A stretch of DNA of 64,000 nucleotides from Desulfobulbus propionicus (GCA_002746685.1 PDQK01000028.1:25890-89889); one strand, 5' to 3'. Positions 47,511 to 57,035 are shown, counted from the stretch's first letter. The notes: generated from the letters alone by a model not told the origin. Program-made: numbers and translations.

Positions 47511-47705
47511 ATGGAAGAACGTATCGCCAAAGAACTTGTTGCCATCCTCAATTCGCGTCAAAGCTCAGAGTATGAAAATGCCTTTGAGCGGGCCTTTGAA
47601 TTGACCAAAGCCTATGCCAGCTCTGCAAATTCCCAGGCATCGGCCATTCCATCGGTTTTTGAAAAACTTTTTGAGTTATTTATGACAGGCTCAACAAGGA
47701 ACTGA
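47511..47705 (+). CDS. Small hypothetical helical protein (64 aa)
   Basis: A 64-residue acidic protein, MEERIAKELVAILNSRQSSE at the start, with a mostly helical composition and no membrane segment. The ribosome-binding site is weak. It stands alone, upstream of the repeat copy C, with a perfect dyad before it. I do not recognise the family. Confidence 0.5.
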   Translation: MEERIAKELVAILNSRQSSEYENAFERAFELTKAYASSANSQASAIPSVFEKLFELFMTGSTRN

Positions 47706-47738
47706 CTTTTTTTGGGGCGTACCAATCAAAGAAAAAAG

Positions 47739-47919
47739 GTAACCAATCACGGGGTCTGTACTTCTGCCTTATTCTCTCCTTCTGACGTGTAACTGGTCAC
47801 CGGTGCAACAAAATGGTGCAAACACTTTTTTGAGCAGGTTAGCCAACGAAGTGAGACTCCGTGTAAGAGTATGCGGGAAAGATTCATCGTGCAAAGATGC
47901 AGTGCTCGTGATCAGTTAC
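47739..47919. mobile_element. MITE-like element, copy C (181 bp, complete)
   Basis: The left end is GTAACCAATCACGGGG and the right end is GTGCTCGTGATCAGTTAC, inverted relative to each other. A second GTAACTGGTCACCGG unit lies inside in direct orientation. Seven-base direct repeats AAAAAAG flank the element on both sides (47732-47738 and 47920-47926). It has no ORF of its own. Copies at 51.5 and 57.5 kb share the interior with GAGCAGGTTAGC...AACGAAGTGA. Confidence 0.85.
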
Positions 47920-47939
47920 AAAAAAGCTACCGCAACCGT

Positions 47940-48392
47940 TTAATTGCAATCCGAGTCATTTCCTTCATCAATATAAGGAATCTTAAGGACCTCAATTCCT
48001 TCCTCTTTAAGTATCTTGTCCTGCTCAGGGGTGGTCACTCCGTAAATGTTGCGTTGCTCTTCCACTCCGTAATGCATTTTCAATGATTCTTTGGTGAAAT
48101 CAGCGCCCACATTCTCAAAATGCTCTTGCACAAAATGTTGTACAGAGTGCAGCAACTCAACCATTGCCGTGTTGACCTGTTCGGCTATAAGGTTCTGTGA
48201 AGGCTGTTGTCCGCGTTGCCTGCCTGGCAGACTGAGAGAGGAAACCGGTGAGAGTATTTTTGTTATCTCATCCCCACTGCAAGCAGGACAGCGTACCAAC
48301 CCTTCACTGCTCTGACGATCAAAATCCTCTCTATTCTCGAACCACCCTTCAAACAGGTACCCGCATGAGCACTGTAAATCAAAAACTATCAT
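47940..48392 (-). CDS. DUF1178 family protein
   Basis: A 150-residue protein of the DUF1178 family. It starts MIVFDLQCSCGYLFEGWF and has a second CPAC pair (RCPACSGDEITKILSPV), so probably a zinc ribbon. It ends YGVTTPEQDKILKEEGIEVLKIPY. The function is unknown. It lies right after the MITE copy C. Confidence 0.85.
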   Translation of the reverse strand: MIVFDLQCSCGYLFEGWFENREDFDRQSSEGLVRCPACSGDEITKILSPVSSLSLPGRQRGQQPSQNLIAEQVNTAMVELLHSVQHFVQEHFENVGADFTKESLKMHYGVEEQRNIYGVTTPEQDKILKEEGIEVLKIPYIDEGNDSDCN

Positions 48393-48544
48393 AATAAACG
48401 GTGTGTACCTCTCCTTATTTTTTCAGCTACAATATTACCTTTTCATAATGTGGGCAATACTGTTAAAAAGAAGAAGGAACGTAAAGGGAACATTTTCACA
48501 TCAGTCCACACCTCATACTCACTTTCACTTTGCCTGTATAACGG

Positions 48545-49288
48545 ATGAAAACAGCGTCTTTTGCGACTGCGATCGCTAAAAAATTCTGGCAGGCCTTTGC
48601 CGATCTCCTGCCCATCATACTGGTCATTGCATTTTTTCAAGTGGTTGTTTTCCATCAACCCTTGCCCCAACTTACTGAAGTAATTATTGGCGGCGTGTTC
48701 GTGGTCGTTGGGTTGACCCTTTTTGTCCAGGGGCTTGAGATGGGGCTTTTTCCCATTGGTGAGGCCATGGCCCATGGACTTGCACAAAAGGGCTGTCTTG
48801 TCTGGCTGCTTTGTTTTGCCTTCTTGCTGGGTTTTTCAACCACCATTGCCGAGCCGGCACTGATTGCGGTGGCACAGGAAGCAGCTGAAATTGCCGTACA
48901 GGGAAACTTAATCCACAACACACCAGAGGCTGCGGCCCAATATGCCCTGGGATTGCGTCTCACCGTTGCCCTGTCTGTAGGGATAGCCATTTTAGTCGGC
49001 ATCCTGCGCATATTAAAGGGATGGCCCGTGCATTACCTCATAATAGGTGGCTACATAATGGTGATGCTTATAACCACCATAGCTCCCAAAGAAATTATTG
49101 GTATTGCCTATGATACCGGCGGGGTCACCACCTCCACCATTACGGTTCCTCTGGTTGCCGCACTTGGTGTGGGCCTTGCTTCCATTATCCGGGGGCGCAA
49201 TCCACTAACAGACGGATTTGGCCTGATTGCCTTTGCCTCACTCATGCCCATGATCTTTGTTATGGGGTATGGCTTGATTATTTTTTGA
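48545..49288 (+). CDS. DUF1538 membrane protein, first of tandem pair
   Basis: A 247-residue integral membrane protein with about six hydrophobic segments. The DUF1538 signatures are [20 protein letters not shown] and [21 protein letters not shown], ending [19 protein letters not shown]. It is homologous to the next gene, so the pair probably forms a heterodimeric transporter. Substrate is unknown. The start is an ATG with little Shine-Dalgarno support. Confidence 0.82.
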   Translation: MKTASFATAIAKKFWQAFADLLPIILVIAFFQVVVFHQPLPQLTEVIIGGVFVVVGLTLFVQGLEMGLFPIGEAMAHGLAQKGCLVWLLCFAFLLGFSTTIAEPALIAVAQEAAEIAVQGNLIHNTPEAAAQYALGLRLTVALSVGIAILVGILRILKGWPVHYLIIGGYIMVMLITTIAPKEIIGIAYDTGGVTTSTITVPLVAALGVGLASIIRGRNPLTDGFGLIAFASLMPMIFVMGYGLIIF

Positions 49289-49315
49289 AATACGCTAACA
49301 CGTTACCCTGAGCTT

Positions 49316-50110
49316 ATGGATACGCTGCAATTTCTCTCTCAATTCTGGTCGATATTGCTCGCCACCTGTCGGGATGTGTTACCCATCCTGTCTTTAATTG
49401 TCTTTTATCAGTTGCTGGTTCTCAAACAACCCATTCCACATCTCAGGCAGCTGGTTGTAGGGATTCTTTACGTCATCGTTGGCTTGAGCTTCTTTTTACT
49501 TGGGCTTGAAACTGCGCTCTTTCCCATTGGGGAAATAATGGCCACGCAGCTCTCTGATCCGGCATTTATATACGGCAGCGAGACAATGCCAGAGGGTATT
49601 CGCTGGAGCGATTTTTACTGGGTGTATCTGTTTGCAGCACTGATCGGTTTTTCAACCACTATTGCTGAGCCCTCCCTGCTCGCCGTAGCCATCAAAGCTA
49701 ATGAAGTTTCCGGGGGAGTCATCAGCCAATGGGGGCTGCGTATCTCGGTCGCCATTGGGGTGGCTGTGGGAATCACGTTGGGCACCTTTAAAATCATCAC
49801 CGGGACCCAACTCCACTATTATATTATTGCTGGCTACCTGTTGGTCATCATCCAAACTTTTTTTTCCCCCAAAGATATTATCCCCTTAGCCTACGATTCC
49901 GGAGGGGTCACCACTTCAACGGTGACGGTTCCCATCGTAACAGCACTTGGATTGGGATTGGCGTCCTCCATTCCTGGCCGCAATCCTGCTCTGGACGGGT
50001 TTGGCTTGATCGCCTTTGCCAGTTTATTTCCCATAATTTCAGTGCTTGGTTATGCGCAACACGCCCATATAATGAATCTACTTAAAGCAAAAAAACGGAA
50101 GAAGGAGTGA
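49316..50110 (+). CDS. DUF1538 membrane protein, second of tandem pair
   Basis: A 264-residue paralogue of the gene before it, with [20 protein letters not shown] and AYDSGGVTTSTVTVPIVTALG. It begins 27 nt after the first copy and runs into the P-II gene. The shared glycine/serine-rich motifs suggest an ion- or substrate-binding site formed by the two halves. Confidence 0.82.
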   Translation: MDTLQFLSQFWSILLATCRDVLPILSLIVFYQLLVLKQPIPHLRQLVVGILYVIVGLSFFLLGLETALFPIGEIMATQLSDPAFIYGSETMPEGIRWSDFYWVYLFAALIGFSTTIAEPSLLAVAIKANEVSGGVISQWGLRISVAIGVAVGITLGTFKIITGTQLHYYIIAGYLLVIIQTFFSPKDIIPLAYDSGGVTTSTVTVPIVTALGLGLASSIPGRNPALDGFGLIAFASLFPIISVLGYAQHAHIMNLLKAKKRKKE

Positions 50111-50112
50111 AG

Positions 50113-50460
50113 ATGGAGTTTAAAACCATAATTGCCTCGGTAAAACCTAACTATACCAACGACGTTGTTGATGCAGCCAAGGCTGCTGGAGCCACAGGAG
50201 CAACCATTATCCAGGCACGTGGCACCGGTATCCGTGAGGCAAAAACCTTTTTTGGGCTGTCCCTAGAGACCCAGACCGACATCATTTTCTTTCTCACTGA
50301 GCAGCATGTGGTTGATCAAATCGTAGACGCCATAAAAGAGGCCGGTGAGTTTCACAAACCTGGAACAGGCATCGCCTTTGTCTTGCCCGTGGAAAAGGTT
50401 ATTGGCCTGGAAAGCCAGATGAAAAAATATGAGCAGGGAATCAAAAAACAAGGGGAATAA
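50113..50460 (+). CDS. P-II-family regulator linked to DUF1538
   Basis: A 115-residue protein of the nitrogen-regulator P-II fold: MEFKTIIASVKPNYTNDVVDAAKAAG, then GTGIREAKTFFG in the T-loop region, and HKPGTGIAFVLPVEKVIG. The classic uridylylation Tyr51 context is not seen. It probably controls the DUF1538 pair as GlnK controls AmtB, by a nucleotide signal. The start is taken as ATG 50113 with AAGGAG six nt upstream; GTG 50107 would overlap the previous stop. Confidence 0.8.
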   Translation: MEFKTIIASVKPNYTNDVVDAAKAAGATGATIIQARGTGIREAKTFFGLSLETQTDIIFFLTEQHVVDQIVDAIKEAGEFHKPGTGIAFVLPVEKVIGLESQMKKYEQGIKKQGE

Positions 50461-50494
50461 GCGTGGAGACAAATCCACCTCCCATTTCTTTGCG

Positions 50495-51427
50495 ATGAAA
50501 GCACACCTGAATACATTGCTGTTTTTACCTGTTAATAGCTGCCTAACACCCTTTAATTTTCCGCTTTTTCTGCTCTCTTTATGTCTTATTCTTCCGCTCT
50601 TCCAGCCAACCACGCTCTCTGGTGAACCAGGCAGGTCCAATCCAACCGCCCCCATGCTGCCAACAACCTATGCGGGTCAAGAGTTGAATGAAGAGTGGCT
50701 ATGGAGTGAAAAGCTTGACGGTATCCGAGGAGAATGGACAGGAACTGCAATGCTGACCAAGCAAGGAAACCCAATTGATGTGCCCCGGTATTTCACCAAA
50801 AACTTTCCTCCCTTTCCCCTCTCAGGAGAAATTTGGGGAGGACGACAAACTTTTGAACACACCAGCAGCATTGTTGCCACTGCTGGTGAAGACAAGGGGT
50901 GGAGCAGTTTACGATTCGGTATCTTCGACGCGCCGGACGCAGAACTTCCCATCAAGCAAAGACTTGCACGAGCAGCCAACTGGTTTGTAACCCATCCTTC
51001 CAGATACGCCTTTATTATTGAGCAGAAACCATTACAGGGTAGAGAGCATCTGCAGCAATTGTTACAGGAAATCGAACAGGCTGGCGGCGAAGGGATTGTA
51101 CTGGTCCGCAAAGGAGCTAAATACCAAAATGGAAGAAGTGTCGATATACTCAAAGTCAAAAATTTTAACGATACAGAAGCTGTAGTGGTTGGCTACGTGC
51201 CAGGCAAAGGCAAACATAAGGGGCGAATGGGTTCTCTGATTGTTGAGTTGTATCACAAGCGAAGTATCCAGTTCAAAATTGGCACAGGATTCGATGATAA
51301 ACAACGGGAGAACCCACCACCCATAGGCGCTATAATCACCTTTAAATACACAGGATTCTACAAATCTGGAAAGCCAAAGTTCCCTTCCTTTTTAAGGGTT
51401 CGCTCACTTACCGGTGAGATGATGTAA
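50495..51427 (+). CDS. Exported ATP-dependent DNA ligase (LigE type)
   Basis: A 310-residue minimal ligase. After an N-terminal hydrophobic signal (PLFLLSLCLILPLF) comes the nucleotidyltransferase core with the catalytic lysine in WSEKLDGIRGEW. Other motifs are WGGRQTFEH, FGIFDAPDAELPI, GGEGIVLVRKGAKY and the LKVKNFNDTEAVVVG block. A small OB-fold part ends it. Lig E enzymes of Gram-negatives are periplasmic; that location is inferred from the signal. The start is the ATG at 50495. Confidence 0.87.
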   Translation: MKAHLNTLLFLPVNSCLTPFNFPLFLLSLCLILPLFQPTTLSGEPGRSNPTAPMLPTTYAGQELNEEWLWSEKLDGIRGEWTGTAMLTKQGNPIDVPRYFTKNFPPFPLSGEIWGGRQTFEHTSSIVATAGEDKGWSSLRFGIFDAPDAELPIKQRLARAANWFVTHPSRYAFIIEQKPLQGREHLQQLLQEIEQAGGEGIVLVRKGAKYQNGRSVDILKVKNFNDTEAVVVGYVPGKGKHKGRMGSLIVELYHKRSIQFKIGTGFDDKQRENPPPIGAIITFKYTGFYKSGKPKFPSFLRVRSLTGEMM

Positions 51428-51815
51428 AGCAGAAAACCCGACTTTCTCTGTACCCCTCACCAATGTATGATATGAGGTAATTATCCAGAATATGGTCAAA
51501 AAAGTTGCAACAGGCACCTTAATTTGCTAATTTTTTTATCGTAACTAATCACTGGGGCTATGCTTCAGCGTTACTCTTTACTTCTGACGTGTAGCTGGTC
51601 TCGGGTGCTGTAGATTGATTTGCGTAAGCACTCTTTTGAGCAGGTAAGCAAACGAAGTGAAACTCCGTGTACAAGAGTATGCGGGAAAGCGTCATCGTGC
51701 AAAGATGAAGTGCCCGTAATCAATTACCTTTTATCTATTAAAAGCTCTGTGGGATACGTAATCCCATTGCAGAGGCACCTACAAAACCGTTTACCTCCAT
51801 ACGCGTGGAACACCA
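51428..51815. other. 388-bp spacer holding MITE copy D
   Basis: Between the ligase and the outer-membrane barrel gene. The central 187 bp are repeat copy D (51541-51727). The remaining bases include AT-rich runs that may hold the barrel gene's promoter. I see no gene. Confidence 0.6.
51541..51727. mobile_element. MITE-like element, copy D (187 bp, complete)
   Basis: Left end GTAACTAATCACTGGGG; right end GAAGTGCCCGTAATCAATTAC, which is the inverted copy. The 7-bp sequence TTTTATC precedes it (51534-51540) and recurs right after (51729-51735), one base displaced. The interior matches copy C over GAGCAGGTAAGC...GAGTATGCGGGAAAG. There is no ORF. Confidence 0.85.
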
Positions 51816-53216
51816 ATGAAAAGACTCAAGCCACTTCTCCTCATACTCATATTAATGGTTGCAGCAAATCAATCCCATGCGCGGGTAACCACCTTATCTG
51901 GAGGGGTAACCACCAGCTACAACGTTTATGACAGAGAATACGCAAACGATGTAGATGATGCCGGCCTCCCCACAGACGATGATGGTGATGATTACTCCCG
52001 TATTGTTGTATCTCCTTCCATCAGCATTGTTTCAGAGGGTATCAAGGATACTGTCGACTTCAGCTATACACCTAGCTTACCGGTAATTGACCTGGACAAT
52101 AACGACAGTGATAACGATATAGGTCATCACCTCACTCTGGGGTACAACCGGGCGTTGACAAACCGTTGGAATATCACGCTCAGCAATGCATTTGTTTATA
52201 CCGACGACCATCAAAGTCAGGCACCACTCATAGATAGTGAAACAGGGCAGATCACCTCTACTCAACCTGGAGAAAATGCAGTTACAGGCGACAGGCTTAG
52301 TGACGTGAGCTCTCGAAGATCGCGAACCACAAACACCTTTAGGATTGGAACCACCTATACCTATCAGGAAGCGAGCAACGTTGCTGTTCATTATGCCTGG
52401 ACGCTTCTAAGAAATGACGACGATGTTTCTGGAAGTACCAATCAAGATTACGACCGGCACGCATTTGATGCATCCGTCAATCACCGTTTTAATCAGAAAT
52501 GGAGTATAACTGGGTCGTTGGGATATACCATAGGCCTTTTTGATGACTCAGGAAGTACTTCAGATGACGTGGATGAGTTCAGGGCAAATATAGGTGCTCA
52601 TTATAACCTGAATCGACAACATACACTCACTACCATTTACAACTACTCAGGGACAGATTACGAAGCTGCAGCAAGACGGGATCGTGAGATACACGACATC
52701 ACCTTGGGCTGGCAATGGAGTATTTCTCCCCGGTTGAATTTCAGCATCGGTGGGGGCCCCACATACAGTAAGACAGATGGTGAGGAAGGCACCTGGGACA
52801 GCAATGGTAACCTTGTGTTGAATTATCAACTGCAAAGGGGCTCTTTGAGCCTGTCAGCGTCTGGCGGACAGCATGTTCAGAACTATACAGGAACCAACGA
52901 AAGGCGCTCATCAGAATTCTGGCAAATCCAGGCCCGATGTAATTATTCTCTCTTTGAGCGCGTCTCCTTGACAGGTTATGCAACGTACGACAATAGTGAT
53001 GCGGAAGAAGCGGGCTCCATGGCAGGATCTACCATTACAGTTAATACAAAGCGTTATGGAGGAGGCCTAGGATTGAGTTATATGTTCCATCCAGACTGGT
53101 CTGCGACTCTTTCTTATGACTACACAAAACAGGAATCAGATGATGCTGGAGACGAATACGATGATCATGCTGTAACTGTTGGGCTCTCTTATAAGGCGGA
53201 TTTTTTGAGATGGTAA
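51816..53216 (+). CDS. Outer-membrane beta-barrel protein
   Basis: A 466-residue protein with a signal peptide (PLLLILILMVAANQSHA) and many amphipathic strands of alternating residues, such as VSGSTNQDYDRHAFDASVNH and WSATLSYDYTKQ. The last residues are KADFLRW, ending in an aromatic. This pattern is typical of an outer-membrane barrel of about 16 or more strands. Its ligand is unknown. A terminator follows directly. Confidence 0.75.
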   Translation: MKRLKPLLLILILMVAANQSHARVTTLSGGVTTSYNVYDREYANDVDDAGLPTDDDGDDYSRIVVSPSISIVSEGIKDTVDFSYTPSLPVIDLDNNDSDNDIGHHLTLGYNRALTNRWNITLSNAFVYTDDHQSQAPLIDSETGQITSTQPGENAVTGDRLSDVSSRRSRTTNTFRIGTTYTYQEASNVAVHYAWTLLRNDDDVSGSTNQDYDRHAFDASVNHRFNQKWSITGSLGYTIGLFDDSGSTSDDVDEFRANIGAHYNLNRQHTLTTIYNYSGTDYEAAARRDREIHDITLGWQWSISPRLNFSIGGGPTYSKTDGEEGTWDSNGNLVLNYQLQRGSLSLSASGGQHVQNYTGTNERRSSEFWQIQARCNYSLFERVSLTGYATYDNSDAEEAGSMAGSTITVNTKRYGGGLGLSYMFHPDWSATLSYDYTKQESDDAGDEYDDHAVTVGLSYKADFLRW

Positions 53217-53221
53217 GAGAG

Positions 53222-53249
53222 AAAGAGCCCCTGAATCAGGGGCTCTTCG
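53222..53249. terminator. Bidirectional rho-independent terminator
   Basis: AAGAGCCCCTGA-a-TCAGGGGCTCTT is a perfect 12-bp stem (53223-53234, 53236-53247). It separates the convergent barrel and uraA genes. A T-rich stretch follows it on both strands. Confidence 0.88.
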
Positions 53250-53255
53250 CTTTCA

Positions 53256-54521
53256 TTATGCAATTGTGTCCTGAGTTTTACCGATAGAATCTTCCTTACC
53301 CGGTAGCAATAGGTGAAGCAGAATCCCCACGATTGCTGACAATCCGATTCCCTGGACCACAAAGCCCTTATACCCAAGGGCCATATCACCGATCCCAAAC
53401 ACCAGAATCAGACTGACAATCACCAGGTTACGCGGCAGGGTGATGTCAGTACCTTCCCGCACCAGGGTGTTCATTCCCACAGCTGCGATGGTACCAAAAA
53501 GTAACGTCATAATCCCACCCATAACAGGAGTTGGGATGGTCCCAAGCACAGCTCCAAGGGTTCCTGAAAAAGACAGCAGAATAGCAACACAGGCTGCCCA
53601 GGTCATAATGGCCGGGTTAAATGCTCGGGTCAGGGTAACCGCACCGGTCACCTCAGAATACGTGGTATTGGGTGGACCACCTAGCATGGAGGCCAAGGAA
53701 GTCGCGACACCATCGCCCATTAAGGTTCGGTGCAGCCCAGGGTCTTCCAGGTATTTTTTGCCAGTTACACTGCTGATGGCCAGCATGTCCCCAATATGTT
53801 CAATGGCCGGTGCAATGGCAACCGGAACAATGAAAAAAATCGCCTGCCAGTTCAGTTCAGGGAACACAAAGGCTGGCATAGCAAAAAAGGATGCTTCCAG
53901 AACAGGCGTAAAATTCACCATCCCAAATCCAATGGCAACCAGGTAACCAGCTCCAATTCCCAGTAAAATGGAGATCAGCCGAATCATCCCCCTACCAAGC
54001 AATACCGCTAGTACTGTCACCAGCAAGGACACCATGGCCACAATGAGCGCTGAGGCCTGGGGAAACAACACTGCCGAACCATCACCGGTCTTACCAAGAG
54101 CCATAAAAACGGCAACAGGAGCCAGGTTCAACCCAATCACCATAATAACCGGGCCAACGACCACCGGTGGCAAAACCTTCTTAATGATTCCACGCCCCCT
54201 AAATTTGATCAGTACAGACAGCAGCATGTAGACCACTCCAGCGGCCAGCAATCCGCTCATGGTGCCGGGGATGCCCCAGGTCTGGACGCCGTAGATGATT
54301 GGTGCGATAAAGGCAAATGATGATGCCAGGAAAATGGGGACCTTCCGCTTGGTAATAAGCTGGAAAACCAGCGTTCCCATCCCTGCTGTGAATAAGGCTA
54401 CATTCGGATTCAAACCAGTTAAAATCGGTACCAGTACCAAAGCTCCAAAGGCCACAAACAGCATCTGTGTACCGACCAAAAACTGTTTTACCACCCCCAT
54501 GTTCTCATTTTCTGTGGTCAT
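53256..54521 (-). CDS. uraA: Uracil permease (NCS2 family)
   Basis: A 421-residue nucleobase:cation symporter of the UraA/UapA family with many hydrophobic helices. Motifs are FVAFGALVLVPILTGLNPN, the FFIVPVAIAPAIEHIGDML segment with conserved Glu and His, and GGPPNTTYSEVTGAVTLTR. I took the ATG at 54521 with GGGAGAGAGC just before it; a start nine residues upstream is possible. It is in an operon after upp. Confidence 0.92.
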   Translation of the reverse strand: MTTENENMGVVKQFLVGTQMLFVAFGALVLVPILTGLNPNVALFTAGMGTLVFQLITKRKVPIFLASSFAFIAPIIYGVQTWGIPGTMSGLLAAGVVYMLLSVLIKFRGRGIIKKVLPPVVVGPVIMVIGLNLAPVAVFMALGKTGDGSAVLFPQASALIVAMVSLLVTVLAVLLGRGMIRLISILLGIGAGYLVAIGFGMVNFTPVLEASFFAMPAFVFPELNWQAIFFIVPVAIAPAIEHIGDMLAISSVTGKKYLEDPGLHRTLMGDGVATSLASMLGGPPNTTYSEVTGAVTLTRAFNPAIMTWAACVAILLSFSGTLGAVLGTIPTPVMGGIMTLLFGTIAAVGMNTLVREGTDITLPRNLVIVSLILVFGIGDMALGYKGFVVQGIGLSAIVGILLHLLLPGKEDSIGKTQDTIA

Positions 54522-54574
54522 GCTCTCTCCCTTTTTCTTCCTTAACAAACAGGTAAAAGACTCTGAACAAATCC

Positions 54575-55201
54575 TTACTTGGTACCAAAAATTTTATCCC
54601 CTGCATCACCAAGCCCTGGTAAAATATAGCCCTGATCATTAAGCCGCTCATCGATGCCTGCAACATAGACATCCACATCAGGATGTGCTGCCTGTAACTT
54701 TGCAATACCCTCAGGAGCCGCAACCAGAAAGATACCGATGATATCTTTACAGCCAGCTTTTTTGAGCATATCAATGGTTGCGATGAGCGTACCACCGGTA
54801 GCCAGCATTGGATCAAGGATCATGGCTTTGCGCTGCTCAATATCCTGAACCAATTTTTCAAAATAGGCCACGGGCTGGAGCGTTTCTTCATCCCGGTACA
54901 GGCCAACCACCGAGACCTTTGCACTTGGCACCGCCTTCAACACTCCATCCATCATGCCAAGCCCGGCTCTTAAGATGGGTACAATGGTTATTTTTTTCCC
55001 TTTGATCCGCTCCACCTCAGTTGGTCCGGACCAGCAGTCAATGGTAACCTTTTCGGCTGGCAACTGTTTAGTAGCCTCGTAGGTAAGTAACATGCCCACC
55101 TCAGATGCCAGATCCCTGAAATCCTTGGTTGAGATGTCTTTTTCGCGCAGAAGCCCAAGTTTGTGACGTACCAGCGGGTGAGTAATTTCATGAACGGCCA
55201 T
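54575..55201 (-). CDS. upp: Uracil phosphoribosyltransferase
   Basis: A 208-residue PRTase that makes UMP from uracil and PRPP. The 5-phosphoribosyl-1-diphosphate loop is [20 protein letters not shown], and [20 protein letters not shown] is typical. [19 protein letters not shown] also marks the family. It is coupled with uraA for uracil salvage. Confidence 0.95.
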   Translation of the reverse strand: MAVHEITHPLVRHKLGLLREKDISTKDFRDLASEVGMLLTYEATKQLPAEKVTIDCWSGPTEVERIKGKKITIVPILRAGLGMMDGVLKAVPSAKVSVVGLYRDEETLQPVAYFEKLVQDIEQRKAMILDPMLATGGTLIATIDMLKKAGCKDIIGIFLVAAPEGIAKLQAAHPDVDVYVAGIDERLNDQGYILPGLGDAGDKIFGTK

Positions 55202-55481
55202 GTGTAACTCCTAATGGAAGTGACGTGATTATAAATGCCAAATGTCTGTCTTACGAGTGACGGTTTTAGCATGGAACTGAAGATCATTCCAGCGTAAAAA
55301 TTGACTTGCAGAATTGCTTCTTCACTGAAAAATCCTGCTCTTAATAAACTCATTGAGATGGTTTCAGCATGGTTAAATCAATCGCAGATTTCCCAAAAAC
55401 AAGCAGATGAGCCCAGTGCCCGATATTTTTTTCATAGAACTATGAGTAGAGGACTGATCGGGATGCCTATCCTTAGCAAGC

Positions 55482-56336
55482 CTACCTCCTGCCCGGATGA
55501 AGATACTTTTTTTGAATTTGGAGTAAATCACCCCAGGTAGCCCGTTTCATCTCTCCATGGGCAAGCAAAAAGCGGGGATGGAAGGTGGGCATCACCTCCA
55601 CGGGATACTGTTCATAATGAACATAGTGGTGGAATTTCCCCCGTAATCGCACCAGGGGTGCATTTTTTCCCAGCAGCACCTTTGCACTGAGATCACCCAT
55701 GGCGCAAATGACCAAGGGCTGAACAGCGAGAATTTCACGGGCAAGAAAATCGTGACAATCACTGTTATCAAATGTCAGCGTGTTTTCCTTTGCACACCTG
55801 CATTTGATACAGTTGGTCACATACACATCCTGCTGACAAAGGCCCAACGCACCAATCATTTTGGCTACCATTTCATCTTCCTGCTGACCAAAAACCACCG
55901 GTGTATTCTCCTCTTCCTGGCTCAAGCAAAAATCACCCACAATCATCAGTTTGACAGAGGCAGCAAGCTCCTCTGGGATACCAGGCTGCTTAGAAGCATG
56001 AAGTGAACACGTATCACACCGCTCAATAGCTTCATACATTTCCAGCAGGTCGGCTCTCTTAACAACGTTCTTTTCTTGTGGGCTATTTTTTTGAACCAGT
56101 GGCCTGGATAAGGAGGGCTTTGCGAAGACTTCCTGTTTGCTCTTTTTACGTTTGAATGCTGGCAGTTTGAACGCTTCAGTTTTAGGGTACGCCTTAATCC
56201 CAACCTGATGGTAAAAATGCAGCAGCTTGCGAATTTCCATACTCAAAAGAGCAGTATCACGAACCTTTTCAGCAGGTGTTAACTTGGATTGAGCAGTATT
56301 TTTATCTGGTATATTTTCGGCTGACAAACCCTTCAC
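55482..56336 (-). CDS. Family 4 uracil-DNA glycosylase-like protein with divergent active-site motif
   Basis: A 284-residue protein with an N-terminal low-complexity part and a UDG-fold C-terminus. The likely iron-sulfur cysteines are CDTCSL, TNCIKCRC and the DCHDFL block. The active-site motif, normally GEAPGxxED, reads GDFCLSQEE, and the terminal motif is VMPTFHPRFLLAHG. A change in the first motif may alter or abolish uracil removal. It is divergent from the FmdB-like gene. Confidence 0.75.
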   Translation of the reverse strand: MKGLSAENIPDKNTAQSKLTPAEKVRDTALLSMEIRKLLHFYHQVGIKAYPKTEAFKLPAFKRKKSKQEVFAKPSLSRPLVQKNSPQEKNVVKRADLLEMYEAIERCDTCSLHASKQPGIPEELAASVKLMIVGDFCLSQEEENTPVVFGQQEDEMVAKMIGALGLCQQDVYVTNCIKCRCAKENTLTFDNSDCHDFLAREILAVQPLVICAMGDLSAKVLLGKNAPLVRLRGKFHHYVHYEQYPVEVMPTFHPRFLLAHGEMKRATWGDLLQIQKKYLHPGRR

Positions 56337-56381
56337 CTATGTTTACACTTAGCCCCAAACGCAATGTATGAGGTACACATC

Positions 56382-56597
56382 ATGCCAATATTTGAATATG
56401 AATGCAGAGACTGCAAACACCAATTTGAGATCATCACCACCAGTTCACAACAGGAACCGGTTACCTGCCCTGAATGTAACAGCAGAGATGTGGTAAAAAA
56501 CATGTCCGCCTCGGCTATCCGGATCGGTTCTGGAGCGCCGGTATCAAGACCTTCGCTCTCTGGCGGTGGCTGCTCACCAAACTCAGGTTTTACCTGA
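56382..56597 (+). CDS. FmdB-family zinc-ribbon protein
   Basis: A 71-residue protein starting MPIFEYECRDCKHQFEI, with CPECNSRDVVKNM and a disordered serine/glycine-rich end. FmdB proteins bind zinc and are of unknown function; some are linked to formamidase operons. The ATG at 56382 gives the standard MPIYEY-like start; an earlier ATG would add six residues. Confidence 0.85.
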   Translation: MPIFEYECRDCKHQFEIITTSSQQEPVTCPECNSRDVVKNMSASAIRIGSGAPVSRPSLSGGGCSPNSGFT

Positions 56598-56670
56598 GCG
56601 TGATGATCTGAGCCCGTGAGGCTCATCAGTATATGATCAATAAGCCGCGATCACCCAATATATCTAAGGT

Positions 56671-56997
56671 CTACTTTTTCTTTAACTTTTTATTGAAATC
56701 GTAGACCTCTTCATTGGGCTTCAACATGTTGTGCTTTTTGCGCGCATACTCTTCAATATATGTATTGTCGGTTTTTAAACGATGATTTTCCTTGGCCAAC
56801 CGCTTATTATCTTGTTCCAGAAGCTGGTTGGCTTGTTGCAATTCCGCAACCTGACGTTTCATCTTACGGTAATGCAAGACGCCTCTTCCTGGCATGAATA
56901 AAAGAGCCAGCAAGCTCAGAAAAATGACAACAAGACCTACTCTGCGCAGTAGTTTTTTCTCACCAACAACCTGCTGGTGGTCCCTATTTTCCGTCAT
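56671..56997 (-). CDS. ftsB: Septum formation initiator family protein (FtsB/DivIC-like)
   Basis: A 108-residue bitopic protein: basic cytoplasmic tail, one helix (LVVIFLSLLALLFMPG), then a coiled coil (VAELQQANQLLEQDNKRLAKENHRLK) and YIEEYARKKHNMLKPNEEVY. This is the FtsB/DivIC layout; these link the division proteins FtsL and FtsQ. It is divergent from the DUF523 gene. Confidence 0.85.
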   Translation of the reverse strand: MTENRDHQQVVGEKKLLRRVGLVVIFLSLLALLFMPGRGVLHYRKMKRQVAELQQANQLLEQDNKRLAKENHRLKTDNTYIEEYARKKHNMLKPNEEVYDFNKKLKKK

Positions 56998-57035
56998 GTT
57001 TTGTTACCTTCTACTCAAAGCCTACTTAACTGAAA

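Noticed and set aside
55301..55540. Plus-strand ORF of 79 codons between upp and the UDG-like gene
   Set aside because: It runs into the UDG-like gene on the other strand, has no ribosome-binding site and no family resemblance.
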